A stretch of 64,000 bases of DNA, taken from the IMG/VR virus record IMGVR_UViG_3300034375_010007, positions 1-64,000 of that record. One strand, 5' to 3'. The notes under the pieces were generated by a model, which saw only the letters and a list, made by a program, of their open reading frames with translations, was not told where the DNA came from and searched no databases. This DNA is from a virus. The translations under genes and the position numbers were made by a program. How positions within the stretch are numbered: the first letter of the stretch is position 1; every line of letters begins with the position of its first letter. Below are positions 21,198 to 30,329 of the stretch, in pieces.

Positions 21198-22517
21198 ATG
21201 AGCCGCAAGAAGATTTATGTGTTAGATACCAGCGTTTATCTAACAAATGCAGACGCAATATACGCTTTTAAAAACCACGATATTTATGTTCCTCTGAAAG
21301 TATTTGAGGAGATCGATAAACACAAGAAACGCCAAGATCTTGTTGGAGCACAGGCACGAAAGATTATTCGTATCTGGGATGAACTTCGCTCCAAAGGATG
21401 CCTTAAAAAGGGTGTTCGCATTCGTCAAGGTCTTGGTATCATCAAATCTGTATCTGCATCTGATATAGAACAGAACTATCTACCACACGATCTGGATATC
21501 AAGATCCCAGATCATCTTATTATCGCCACAGCAAGAACCGTTGAGAGAGAATCAGCAAGAAAAGTTATTCTTGTTTCTCGCGACATCAATATGCGCGTTA
21601 TTGCTGACGCGATTGGATTGCCTTGCGAGGACTTCCAAAACCAACAGATTGTTGACGACAGCGACAGCATTTACACTGGCTTTACAGAGGTTCTTGTAGA
21701 TGATGAGATTATTGATCAGTTTTATGAAAAGAAAGATGTTTATCTTGATGGTCTCAATCTCAAAACAAACGAATACGTAATGCTTATCTCCAACGCAAAC
21801 GAAAAGAAAACAGCGTTGGGCAGATACATAAACGAGCACACTCCTATTCGTCAGCTTTACAAGGATAAAAAAGGCGTGTGGGGCATCAAACCAAGAAACA
21901 AAGAACAATCTTTCTTGATTGACGCTCTTATGGACCCGAACATCGAGGTTGTTACGGCCATCGGCAAAGCAGGTAGTGGTAAGACGCTCTGTGCGATCGC
22001 TGCGGCGCTTGAACAGACCCTAGACGACAGATCATCCATCTACACCCGTCTAATCGTTTCTAGGCCCGTGCAGCCGCTTGGAAAGGACATAGGTTTCTTG
22101 CCGGGAACAATGGAAGAGAAAATGTCTCCTTGGTTGATGCCTATTCAGGATAACCTTCAAACTCTTATGGGTAACGATAAGGTTACGCTCGATATGTATA
22201 TGGAACAAGGCACTATTGAGATTGAAGCAATCACTTATATTCGTGGTCGCTCTATCGGAAAAGCCTTTATTATTATTGATGAAGCACAAAACTTGACAAC
22301 TCACGAACTAAAGACTATCATTACAAGAGTTGGTGAAGGAACAAAGATTGTGCTAACAGGCGATGTAGAACAGATTGATAACGTCTACATAGATGCTACA
22401 ACAAATGGTCTCACTCACGCTGTTGAGAAGTTCAAAGACTTTGAGTTAGCCGCTCACGTAACCTTGTTAAAGGGTGAGCGTTCAAGAGTTGCTACCTTCG
22501 CTGCTGAAAATCTGTGA
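21198..22517 (+). CDS. phoH: PIN-PhoH ATPase (PhoH2-like)
   Basis: A 439-aa protein: an N-terminal PIN RNase domain (YVLDTSVYLTN with catalytic Asp, residues about 5-150, and LVSRDINMR) joined to a C-terminal PhoH helicase-like ATPase (IGKAGSGKT at about 255, FIIIDEAQNLT at about 356, and VLTGDVEQID). PhoH2-type proteins couple RNA unwinding to PIN cleavage. phoH is frequent in marine phages, though not proof of phosphate control. Length and motifs are complete. Confidence 0.92.
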   Translation: MSRKKIYVLDTSVYLTNADAIYAFKNHDIYVPLKVFEEIDKHKKRQDLVGAQARKIIRIWDELRSKGCLKKGVRIRQGLGIIKSVSASDIEQNYLPHDLDIKIPDHLIIATARTVERESARKVILVSRDINMRVIADAIGLPCEDFQNQQIVDDSDSIYTGFTEVLVDDEIIDQFYEKKDVYLDGLNLKTNEYVMLISNANEKKTALGRYINEHTPIRQLYKDKKGVWGIKPRNKEQSFLIDALMDPNIEVVTAIGKAGSGKTLCAIAAALEQTLDDRSSIYTRLIVSRPVQPLGKDIGFLPGTMEEKMSPWLMPIQDNLQTLMGNDKVTLDMYMEQGTIEIEAITYIRGRSIGKAFIIIDEAQNLTTHELKTIITRVGEGTKIVLTGDVEQIDNVYIDATTNGLTHAVEKFKDFELAAHVTLLKGERSRVATFAAENL

Positions 22518-22524
22518 GGTTAAA

Positions 22525-22761
22525 ATGGAAAACGAGACTTTAAATGAGAGTGTGAGCACCGATACAGGACTCAAAGAGTTGGTTGTTAATTATATTGGCG
22601 AGAGATTAGCTCGGTCCGAAGAGGTGACTGTCGATATGGCAGTTGAAGTTTTCGCAGCCGAATTCCCAGAGTTTCTATTGGCAGTAGCGGAAGAGAACTT
22701 TCTTCGTGGATACGAGCAAGCTCTAATTGATGTTGCAGCGACGGAAACAAAAAATGTTTAA
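22525..22761 (+). CDS. Small acidic protein of unknown function
   Basis: A 78-aa protein from the ATG at 22525 (GAGG SD 7 bases upstream); an upstream in-frame start would lie inside phoH. Helical and acidic, with LKELVVNYIGERLARSEEV then VDMAVEVFAAEFPEFLLAVA. Overlaps the following metallopeptidase by 8 bases. Confidence 0.55.
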   Translation: MENETLNESVSTDTGLKELVVNYIGERLARSEEVTVDMAVEVFAAEFPEFLLAVAEENFLRGYEQALIDVAATETKNV

Positions 22762-23383
22762 TAGAGAATATTATATTCATAGCATCCCAGTATTTGTGTT
22801 TGGGGAAACTGAACCATTGGTGGACATTCCTCTATTTTGCTATCAGGTAGAACAGATGTTGCCAAGAACCGCTTTAACAAATGTTGAAGTTTGTTATATT
22901 TCAGACAATCCTGAATTAGACGGGCGCAATGCAGCTTACAATGATGGTGCCATCTATATGAAGCTTGATGAGCCAACAAACGATGATATGATCGAGAACT
23001 TTGTTCATGAAGTTGCTCATGCTGTGGAAACAACAGATCCTTATTCAATTTACGATGAGAGATTGCAAACAGAGTTCTTGGGCAAAAGAAGAAAGTTGTA
23101 TCATCTTCTACAAGCGGAAGGGTACAACCAAGTGCCTTTGGTTCGATATGAGATGATGGAATACAACAAGATGTTTGATGACTTTCTAGCTAACGTAGTC
23201 GGCTATCCAACACTGCTATCTTTGACAATGGGTCTGTTTTGCTCTCCATACGGTGCTACTTCTATCCAAGAATATTTTGCAAATGGCTTCGAAAAGTTCT
23301 TTACAGAGAACCCTGGGTATGTTAAAAGTGTAAGTCCGGTCTTGTACCAGAAAGTTGTAGCAGCCCTGAATGACGACAAGTAA
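22754..23383 (+). CDS. Zinc metallopeptidase-like protein (HEVAH)
   Basis: A 209-aa protein from the ATG at 22754. HEVAHAVE (HExxH, residues 85-89) plus a downstream EYFANGFEKFF (about 173-183) resembles the anthrax lethal-factor-like gluzincin pattern where the second Glu gives the third zinc ligand. No signal peptide. The target could be a host or phage protein. It is not similar to the metallopeptidase at 12705 outside the HExxH motif. Confidence 0.65.
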   Translation: MFNREYYIHSIPVFVFGETEPLVDIPLFCYQVEQMLPRTALTNVEVCYISDNPELDGRNAAYNDGAIYMKLDEPTNDDMIENFVHEVAHAVETTDPYSIYDERLQTEFLGKRRKLYHLLQAEGYNQVPLVRYEMMEYNKMFDDFLANVVGYPTLLSLTMGLFCSPYGATSIQEYFANGFEKFFTENPGYVKSVSPVLYQKVVAALNDDK

Positions 23384-24155
23384 GAAAACACACATATCAT
23401 ATTCCGAACTAAAAGATTGGGCTCACTGCCCGCATTACCACAAGAAGAACTGGATCGAGAAGGTTGCTTCATTTGAAGGCAATGAGTATACTGCGTTTGG
23501 AACTGCTATCCACGATGTCTGCGAGAAGAAGCTTCTGCGCGAGAATATCGATGAAGCGAAGGTATTCCAGATTGGATTCGACAAGGAACTGGAAAAACTT
23601 GCGGAAAAAAATATTGAAGTAAATCAGAAGAATGTTGAGCAAATGCGAACAGCAGGACCAGAGGTCTTAGCTGAGGTTGAGGACGCTCTAGAGGATTACT
23701 TTGGAGATTATGAGGTATACTCTTCCGAGGAGCTTCTATACGAAGAAATTGAAAACTTTGGATATAACTTTAAAGGTTTTGTTGATGCCGTCGTTAAGGT
23801 AGGTAACAAGTATCACATCTTTGACTGGAAGACCTGTTCGTGGGGCTGGGATTCCCGCAAAAAGGCTGAAAAGATGGTTACTTACCAGCTAACCTTATAC
23901 AAGCACTTTTTCTGTCAGAAGCATAATCTAGACCCCAAAGATGTGGAAACTCACTTTGCTTTGCTAAAAAGAACTGCCAAGAAGAATAGAGTAGAAATAT
24001 TTAGAGTAACAAGCGGTCCTAGAAAAACTGAGAACGCTCTTAAACTTTTATATCAAGCAATATACAATATCCAAAAAGGTGTCGCATTTAAGAACCGACT
24101 TAAGTGCTTGAAGCCCTACCCCTGTTCATTGCGCAATACCGAACACTGTAGATAG
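23370..24155 (+). CDS. Cas4/RecB-like PD-(D/E)XK nuclease
   Basis: A 261-aa nuclease: SYSELKDWAHCPHYHKK (N-terminal Cys), FGTAIHDVCE (His of motif I), GFVDAVVKV and FDWKTC (D and ExK-type D-x-K core), and YQLTLYKHFF (QxxxY). Three C-terminal cysteines (KCLKPYPC, then EHC) could complete an iron-sulfur cluster with the N-terminal one, although the spacing is looser than in Cas4/AddB. Probably a 5'-3' DNA exonuclease in recombination or replication. There are no CRISPR genes nearby. Overlaps the previous gene by 14 bases. Confidence 0.82.
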   Translation: MTTSKKTHISYSELKDWAHCPHYHKKNWIEKVASFEGNEYTAFGTAIHDVCEKKLLRENIDEAKVFQIGFDKELEKLAEKNIEVNQKNVEQMRTAGPEVLAEVEDALEDYFGDYEVYSSEELLYEEIENFGYNFKGFVDAVVKVGNKYHIFDWKTCSWGWDSRKKAEKMVTYQLTLYKHFFCQKHNLDPKDVETHFALLKRTAKKNRVEIFRVTSGPRKTENALKLLYQAIYNIQKGVAFKNRLKCLKPYPCSLRNTEHCR

Positions 24156-24163
24156 GAAACTAA

Positions 24164-25414
24164 ATGTCAGACAAGATAAAGATCTTTACCATCAGCGATC
24201 ACCCGCTGTCTCCGAGTGGTGTCGGAACACAAACAAAGTACATTATTGAAGGAATGTTAAAGACTGGTAAGTACCAGTTTGTTTCTTTTGGCGGTGCGAT
24301 TAAGCACCCAAACCACGATCCGCAGAGAACCGAAGAGTGGGGCGAGGATTGGATTATTTGGCCTGTTGATGGTTATGGCAATCAAGATATGGTCCGAGCA
24401 ATGATCCGTCAGCAAAAGCCGGATATTCTTTGGTTTATGACAGATCCACGTTTTTATGAGTGGCTTTGGTCAATTGAAAATGAAATTCGAGCGCATGTTC
24501 CAATGGTTTATTATCATGTTTGGGACAATTATCCATATCCAAGTTTCAATCGTAAGTTTTACCTATCAAACGATCACGTTGCTTGTATTTCAAAGCTAAC
24601 ACATGACATTGTACAGACAGTGGCACCAGAGGTAGAGTCCTCCTATGTTCCCCATGCGGTAAATCCAGATATCTTCAAGCCTCATACTGCTCAAAAGATA
24701 AAGAGTTGGAGAATGTCCAAGAACTTAGATGATAAATTCGTCTGTTTCTGGAACAGTCGCAATGCTAGACGCAAGCAATCGGGCACATTAATTTGGTGGT
24801 TTAAAGAGTTCTTGGACAAGGTCGGTCATGATAACGCATGCCTTATCATGCACACAGACGTAAAGGACCAACATGGACAGGATTTGGAAGCAATTATCCA
24901 TGAATTAGGGCTTACCAATGGAGAAGTTCTTTTCTCAAGAGAGAAGGTCAATGCAGCAGACCTAGCTGGCATGTATAACATGGCTGATCTTACAATTTGT
25001 ATCTCGGATGCAGAAGGTTTTGGACTTTCTACCTTAGAGTCTCTATCTTGCGGCACACCAATTTTGGTAAACATGACCGGAGGTCTTCAAGATCAAGTAA
25101 CGGACGGAGAGAAGTTCTTTGGTATCGGATTACAACCGGCATCAAAAGCAATTATTGGATCACAGCAGGTTCCATACATTTACGAAGATCGTCTAAATAA
25201 GGATGATTTTATTAATGCTTTGGTTGAACTTTATGAGATGACACCAGAAGCTAGAAGAGAATTAGGAATGGCTGGTCGTGCTTGGTCCGAAGATCGCTTT
25301 GGATTTGATAAGTTCATCCAAACATGGGATGATTTATTTACGTCAATTTACGAAGAAAAAGGCTCTTGGGAAGACCGCAAGGGTTACAACTCATACGAAG
25401 TAAAGGTATACTAA
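24164..25414 (+). CDS. GT4-family glycosyltransferase
   Basis: A 416-aa GT-B glycosyltransferase. The N-terminal Rossmann region starts IFTISDHPLSPSGVGTQTKY, with a gly-rich acceptor loop. The C-terminal domain has AEGFGLSTLESLSCGTPILV, the typical GT4 nucleotide-sugar E-x7-E motif. Cytoplasmic. First gene of the glycan cassette; its stop overlaps the next start (TAATG). Confidence 0.85.
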   Translation: MSDKIKIFTISDHPLSPSGVGTQTKYIIEGMLKTGKYQFVSFGGAIKHPNHDPQRTEEWGEDWIIWPVDGYGNQDMVRAMIRQQKPDILWFMTDPRFYEWLWSIENEIRAHVPMVYYHVWDNYPYPSFNRKFYLSNDHVACISKLTHDIVQTVAPEVESSYVPHAVNPDIFKPHTAQKIKSWRMSKNLDDKFVCFWNSRNARRKQSGTLIWWFKEFLDKVGHDNACLIMHTDVKDQHGQDLEAIIHELGLTNGEVLFSREKVNAADLAGMYNMADLTICISDAEGFGLSTLESLSCGTPILVNMTGGLQDQVTDGEKFFGIGLQPASKAIIGSQQVPYIYEDRLNKDDFINALVELYEMTPEARRELGMAGRAWSEDRFGFDKFIQTWDDLFTSIYEEKGSWEDRKGYNSYEVKVY

Positions 25415-26658
25415 TGTTAAAGAAGGTTTTAATCAAAGGTCCAGTGCTATCGCGCTCAGGATATGGCGAGCAAGCTCGGTTTGCTCTCAGGGCGCTGCAG
25501 TCGCGACCGGATCTGTTCGACATTTATATTGTTAATATCCCATGGGGACGGACAGGACAAATCTCAGAGGTAGATGAAGAAGCAAATCTGATTCATGAGA
25601 TTCTCATGAAGACCCAGGCATATGTGCAACAAAAAGGACAATTCGATGTTTCCTTGCAGGTTACGATTCCAAATGAATTTGAGAAGATTGCTCCTATTAA
25701 CATTGGTTACACTGCAGGTATTGAAACAACAAAGGTATCTCCACAATGGATTGCGAAATCTAATGAAACGGTAGACAAGATAATTGTTGTTTCCAATCAT
25801 TCTAAGAAGGTATTTGAGCAGACTAAGTACGACGTTAAAGACCAAGCTGGCTATGAACATAAGGGTTGGGGACTTCAAGTGCCTGTAGAAGCCGTTAACT
25901 ACCCTGTCAGGATGTTTGAGCCGGAAGAACTAAATATTGAATTTAGGACCAACAAGAACTTTCTCACCGTTGCTCAATGGGGACCGAGAAAGAATCTAGA
26001 AAATACGATTAAGTGGTTTGTGGAGGCTTTTGCCGATGATGAAGATGTCGGACTGGTAGTAAAGACTAGTACCGCATCCGATTCTGTAATGGACAGAGAG
26101 GTTACACAGAAGCGCCTAGAAGCTCTTCTAAACGCTTGTGGTCCTCGTAAGTGCTCTGTGTACCTAATTCACGGTGAAGTATCTCCTGGGAACCTAGCGT
26201 GGCTCTATGGGCACCCCACTATGAAGGCAATGATTAACATTGGTCACGGAGAAGGTTACGGACTTCCTTTATTTGAGGCTGCTTATCACGGATTGCCGCT
26301 TATTACAACAGCTTGGTCTGGACAAATGGATTTTATTTGTAAGCCAAATAAGAAAGGCAAGCAGGTTCCAAGAGTCATTAAGGTTGATTATGATATTAAG
26401 GAAGTGCAGAAGCATGCTGTATGGAATGGAGTAATTCAAGCAGACTCTAAATGGGCATATGCCAAGGAAAAGTATTATAAGAGCGCTTTAAAGGATTCTC
26501 TAGAGAAGGAAGGGCACTATCGTAAAGAAGCGTTGGCTCTACAAAAGTACATCATTGATAAATTTACGGATGAAAATATGTATGCTGCTTTTGTCGACAG
26601 CATGTGCACAGGACAAGAGGAAGACAACACCCTCGATGAGGGTGTCTTTATATTATGA
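25414..26658 (+). CDS. GT4-like glycosyltransferase
   Basis: A 414-aa GT-B protein from the ATG at 25414, overlapping the preceding stop by one base. N-terminal IKGPVLSRSGYGEQARFALRA is the acceptor loop (SGYG); HGEGYGLPLFEAAYHGLPLI is the donor-binding C-terminal motif. The SGYG type is shared with the next gene, so they are likely paralogues acting on the same glycan. The 3' end contains a terminator-like hairpin. Confidence 0.83.
   Translation: MLKKVLIKGPVLSRSGYGEQARFALRALQSRPDLFDIYIVNIPWGRTGQISEVDEEANLIHEILMKTQAYVQQKGQFDVSLQVTIPNEFEKIAPINIGYTAGIETTKVSPQWIAKSNETVDKIIVVSNHSKKVFEQTKYDVKDQAGYEHKGWGLQVPVEAVNYPVRMFEPEELNIEFRTNKNFLTVAQWGPRKNLENTIKWFVEAFADDEDVGLVVKTSTASDSVMDREVTQKRLEALLNACGPRKCSVYLIHGEVSPGNLAWLYGHPTMKAMINIGHGEGYGLPLFEAAYHGLPLITTAWSGQMDFICKPNKKGKQVPRVIKVDYDIKEVQKHAVWNGVIQADSKWAYAKEKYYKSALKDSLEKEGHYRKEALALQKYIIDKFTDENMYAAFVDSMCTGQEEDNTLDEGVFIL
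26627..26650 (+). terminator. Terminator-like hairpin at the glycosyltransferase boundary
   Basis: ACACCCTC (26627-26634), loop GAT, GAGGGTGT (26638-26645), then CTTTATATT. A perfect 8-bp stem with only a short T-tract, so it may attenuate rather than stop transcription. Lies in the last codons of the upstream gene, exactly where the AT-rich part of the cassette begins. Confidence 0.5.
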
Positions 26659-27932
26659 AAACTGTAGTATTAGTAGGACAACTAACTGATATATCAGGAT
26701 ACGGGCATGGAGCACGTAGCTATTTCAGCAATCTTCTAGATTTGGACAGAAGGGGCCTAATAGAGTTAAAATTAATAAACTTGTCATTTGAATCGGTTAT
26801 TTATAAGGATAAAAAATTAGACAAAGATTATAATGAGAAGTTGATTGCTTCTGTTCTCCCTGATGGCCGTGGCAAGCGTAGTTTTGGAATAGTAGATAAC
26901 AAATTTTTTGATGAAATATCAAATGGTAATAAAAAATATTCTGTTGTTTTTTTTCTTACCAACGATTGGCTTAATACTTTCACCGAAAAAGCATTTCCTG
27001 GGGTGAATTTAGAACCTATTGCCTCTTTTCTAAAAAACGCAGAAGAAATATATCCTTGCGTAGTTTGGGAAACTGATAAGCCACCATCCTCGTGGCTAGC
27101 AGGATATAAACGATATGAAGATAAGATAAGCAAGCTAATTTGTGCATGTGATTGGAACAAGGAACAGTTTTCTAAACACACAAATTTTGAAACAGTCAAA
27201 ATACCGTATACTATTAATGAAAAGTTATTAGTTGATGACGATTTCATTAGTGAACGCCTGTCGGGTTTAGAAAATAAATTTAATTTTGTAACTGTTGGTC
27301 AGTGGGGAAACAGAAAGGGGTTTGATAAGCTTATCAAAGCTTTCCTGCTTGAATTTAAAGATGACAAAGATGTTAACTTGATAATCAAAAGTTATCGTAA
27401 TGCAACCTTTCAGCCAAATGTTAGCGAAAGACAATTCTTCAAAGATGAGATAGAAAAAATTAAAGATCAAGTAAAAATGTATGGACGCCAAATTAAAAGT
27501 GATGCAAAAATAGTTATAATTTCTAGTATATTGAGTGCTGAGCAGATCAACTCTTTATATCATGTAAGTGACTGCTATGTTACTACTACAAGAGGCGAGG
27601 GATTTTGTTATCCAATAGCAGAATATTCTTGGTTTGGCAAACCGATAATATCTCCGTCCAAGGGAGGGCACACTGATCTTCTTCCGGAAGGAAGTATGAT
27701 GATTGATTCATCCTACGAACCAGTTGAAAATCAACCATCTTTATATTCATCAGACATGAATTATGTTGAGTGTTCAATCAATTCAACCAGAAATAAAATG
27801 AGAACCATCTACAATTTAAAAATAAATAACTCTGATGATTATGATAAACTTGGCAAACAGCACCTTAGCCATATAAAACAATATTTAAACCACGAAAGAA
27901 TAACAAGCTTATTTGAAGAAGCTTTACGGTAA
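26655..27932 (+). CDS. Glycosyltransferase (GT4-like)
   Basis: A 425-aa GT-B-type protein: VGQLTDISGYGHGARSYF (acceptor loop) and TRGEGFCYPIAEYSWFGKPII (donor E-x7-E motif), related to the preceding glycosyltransferase. The coding sequence is clearly more AT rich than the two genes before it, suggesting separate acquisition. Overlaps the previous gene by 4 bases (ATGA). Confidence 0.78.
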   Translation: MKTVVLVGQLTDISGYGHGARSYFSNLLDLDRRGLIELKLINLSFESVIYKDKKLDKDYNEKLIASVLPDGRGKRSFGIVDNKFFDEISNGNKKYSVVFFLTNDWLNTFTEKAFPGVNLEPIASFLKNAEEIYPCVVWETDKPPSSWLAGYKRYEDKISKLICACDWNKEQFSKHTNFETVKIPYTINEKLLVDDDFISERLSGLENKFNFVTVGQWGNRKGFDKLIKAFLLEFKDDKDVNLIIKSYRNATFQPNVSERQFFKDEIEKIKDQVKMYGRQIKSDAKIVIISSILSAEQINSLYHVSDCYVTTTRGEGFCYPIAEYSWFGKPIISPSKGGHTDLLPEGSMMIDSSYEPVENQPSLYSSDMNYVECSINSTRNKMRTIYNLKINNSDDYDKLGKQHLSHIKQYLNHERITSLFEEALR

Positions 27933-27937
27933 TTGAA

Positions 27938-28915
27938 ATGAAAAAAACTGCAATAATAACTGGGATTACCGGGCAAGATGGGTCTTATTTAGCTGACTTA
28001 TTGCTAAGTAAGGATTACAACGTTGTAGGTACTCTTAGAAGAACAGTAGTTTCTGAGAAAGAAAAGCTGGCCAACTTAAGTAATATAGACGATAATCGTC
28101 TTACTCTTATAGACGTTGATATTACGGATTCCGCTTCCGTATATAGGATGGTCAAAGAGCACCAACCAGATGAGTATTATAATTTAGCTGCCCAATCTCA
28201 TGTCGGCACATCATTTAGAACTCCTGCTTCTACTTTTGATATTAATGCAACAAGCGTTATTTACGCTTTAGAAGCTATTAGACTTGAGAGGCCAGAGTGT
28301 AAATTCTATCAAGCTTCAACATCAGAGATGTTTGGAGATAATGTTACAAACCCTCAAGGGGAAGATACATTCTTTTCTCCGGTTTCTCCATATGCTTGTG
28401 CAAAGCTAGCTGCTCACCATATGACGCAGACATATAGAAAATCTTATGATTTATTTGCCTGCTCTGGAATACTTTTCAATCATGAATCACCTAGAAGAGG
28501 TGAAAATTTCGTTACTAGAAAGATTACCAAGGCAGCTGCAAGAATCAAGCTTGGGTTACAAGACGAGCTAAGACTCGGCAATCTAGAGGCTCTCAGAGAT
28601 TGGGGGCACGCCAAGGACTATGTACGCGGGATGTGGTTGATGCTCCAACAGGATACCCCGGATGATTATATCTTAGCCACAGGCGAAGCTAACTCGGTAG
28701 AACAATTTCTAGAATATGTTTTTGACTATGCGGGGCTAAGCATCGATGATCGAGTTGTGATAGATCCTAAATTCTATCGACCCTGTGAGGTCCCAGAGTT
28801 GCGAGGAGATCCTTCAAAAGCTGAGAGAGTTTTGGGGTGGAATCGAGAATATGACTTTAGATCTTTAGCTATTGAGATGTTTGAAGAAGATTATAGGAGA
28901 GAAGAAAAATTATGA
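27938..28915 (+). CDS. gmd: GDP-mannose 4,6-dehydratase
   Basis: A 325-aa short-chain dehydratase: NAD(P)-binding TGITGQDG (8-15), the catalytic STSE (127-130) and YACAK (Y152, K156). The GITGQDGSYLADLLL start and FNHESPRRGENFVTRKI are typical of Gmd, which converts GDP-mannose to GDP-4-keto-6-deoxymannose, precursor of fucose, rhamnose or perosamine sugars. No fucose synthetase is seen in the window, so the host or other phage genes would finish the sugar. Overlaps the next gene by 4 bases. Confidence 0.92.
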   Translation: MKKTAIITGITGQDGSYLADLLLSKDYNVVGTLRRTVVSEKEKLANLSNIDDNRLTLIDVDITDSASVYRMVKEHQPDEYYNLAAQSHVGTSFRTPASTFDINATSVIYALEAIRLERPECKFYQASTSEMFGDNVTNPQGEDTFFSPVSPYACAKLAAHHMTQTYRKSYDLFACSGILFNHESPRRGENFVTRKITKAAARIKLGLQDELRLGNLEALRDWGHAKDYVRGMWLMLQQDTPDDYILATGEANSVEQFLEYVFDYAGLSIDDRVVIDPKFYRPCEVPELRGDPSKAERVLGWNREYDFRSLAIEMFEEDYRREEKL

Positions 28916-29568
28916 ATTATTATGGCCAACTGGCAATAGACTTTATATTGCATTCTAGATATTTTAAAAACAAAAAAAATGGATTATTTGTAGAGTGTGG
29001 TGCTTTTAATGGAGTAGCCGATTCGAATACTCTGTTTTTTTATAAAAATCTAAATTGGAGAGGTTTTAATTTTGAGCCAATTCCAAGCATTTATCAGCAA
29101 CTAATCAAAAACAGACCAGAAGACATTAATTTAAACTTAGCTTTATCTAATAAAGACGGCACTTCGGTTTTTACTAGAGTTATAGAACAATCTCGTTTCC
29201 CGCAGTGGGGTGGAGACTTCGCAAATGGTTCACTAAAACATACTAAAAGTCATAAAAAACAAATTGAAAAAAATTTTCCTGGCTCCGAATATATCGATAT
29301 AGAAGTAAAAACCATTTCATTAAAATCTTTTTTTGAACAAAAAATTACAAAAAAACCAGAGTTATTTATTCTAGACATAGAGGGCTATGAGAATATCGTG
29401 CTGGAACAACTAAAAGAAATTCCAGAAAAAAAACATCCAGATGTGTGGTGTATCGAGTGGGGTCATGATGATGTTGAATTAACAAAAAGCATAATGAAAG
29501 AAAATAATTATGTACTAGATTACACAGATTCAATAAATCTTATTTTTACAAAAAGCTTTAATAAATGA
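28912..29568 (+). CDS. FkbM family methyltransferase
   Basis: A 218-aa SAM-dependent methyltransferase: FVECGAFNGVADSNTLFF (SAM site, residues about 24-41), FNFEPIPSIYQQL, then ISLKSFFEQ and LFILDIEGYENIVLEQL, all FkbM marks. Probably O-methylates a sugar in the glycan. Strongly AT-rich coding. Overlaps both neighbours by 4 bases. Confidence 0.87.
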   Translation: MNYYGQLAIDFILHSRYFKNKKNGLFVECGAFNGVADSNTLFFYKNLNWRGFNFEPIPSIYQQLIKNRPEDINLNLALSNKDGTSVFTRVIEQSRFPQWGGDFANGSLKHTKSHKKQIEKNFPGSEYIDIEVKTISLKSFFEQKITKKPELFILDIEGYENIVLEQLKEIPEKKHPDVWCIEWGHDDVELTKSIMKENNYVLDYTDSINLIFTKSFNK

Positions 29569-30329
29569 CAAAAAGTGAAATAAAAAAAATAATTAAAACT
29601 ACAAAAAATTTCAAAACCTATCAAAATAAATTGGATTTTTTACATAATAGATTTGAAGGAGAAACTTGTTACATTTTAGGCTGTGGGCCTTCTTTACTAG
29701 AAGCTAACAAGGATAATCTTAAAAAGGAATTACAAAATAATTTGTGTTTATCAATAAAAATTGCTTATTTTTCTTTTTTGGAGTTAGTTGATTTTCATTT
29801 TTTTAATTCTAATAATTTTATGAAATACCCCTACAGTGATGAGACGCTTATTGTTTCATCATCAGATTTTCAATCTGAGCAACAAGCTAAATCAGGTATT
29901 TGGCAGTTTCAAGAAAATGATATAAATTTTACGATTGCTAATAAATCTAAAAATGAAATGCTATCGAGGACAAAGCAAATAGAAAAATGGCTTATTTGCA
30001 ATTCTGGAACGAAAAGACCTTGGGGCCCCGGCATAATATATGAATCTGTATTATTTTTTGCTTACCATTTAGGTTGTAATAAAATAAAAACAATCGGTTG
30101 GGATTATATAGATCCTAATGATAAAAAAATATGTCACTTCTATAAAGAAGACTGGAGAATGTCACAACTTATAAACCCCGCAGCCCAACCGTATAGTGGA
30201 GAGATTAAAGAATCAATCGAACTATCAGGCGATTTTTATTCTTGGCTTTCCCAAAGAGACGTTGAAGTTTCAGCCTATGAATCAGAATTATGTTTTTTAT
30301 CAGATAAAATAAAAAGATATAAGTTATGA
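29565..30329 (+). CDS. DUF115/GT42-like glycosyl (possibly sialyl) transferase
   Basis: A 254-aa protein. YILGCGPSLLEANKDNL resembles the G-x-G-P-S-L start of the Maf (DUF115) and Campylobacter CstII-type sialyltransferases; RPWGPGIIYESVLFFAYHLG with IKTIGWDYID resembles their second conserved block (R-x-S-G...A-x-x-LG...L-x-G-x-D). It lies next to neuA and neuB, which supports transfer of a nonulosonic (sialic-like) acid. The assignment is by motif pattern only. Very AT rich. Confidence 0.6.
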   Translation: MTKSEIKKIIKTTKNFKTYQNKLDFLHNRFEGETCYILGCGPSLLEANKDNLKKELQNNLCLSIKIAYFSFLELVDFHFFNSNNFMKYPYSDETLIVSSSDFQSEQQAKSGIWQFQENDINFTIANKSKNEMLSRTKQIEKWLICNSGTKRPWGPGIIYESVLFFAYHLGCNKIKTIGWDYIDPNDKKICHFYKEDWRMSQLINPAAQPYSGEIKESIELSGDFYSWLSQRDVEVSAYESELCFLSDKIKRYKL

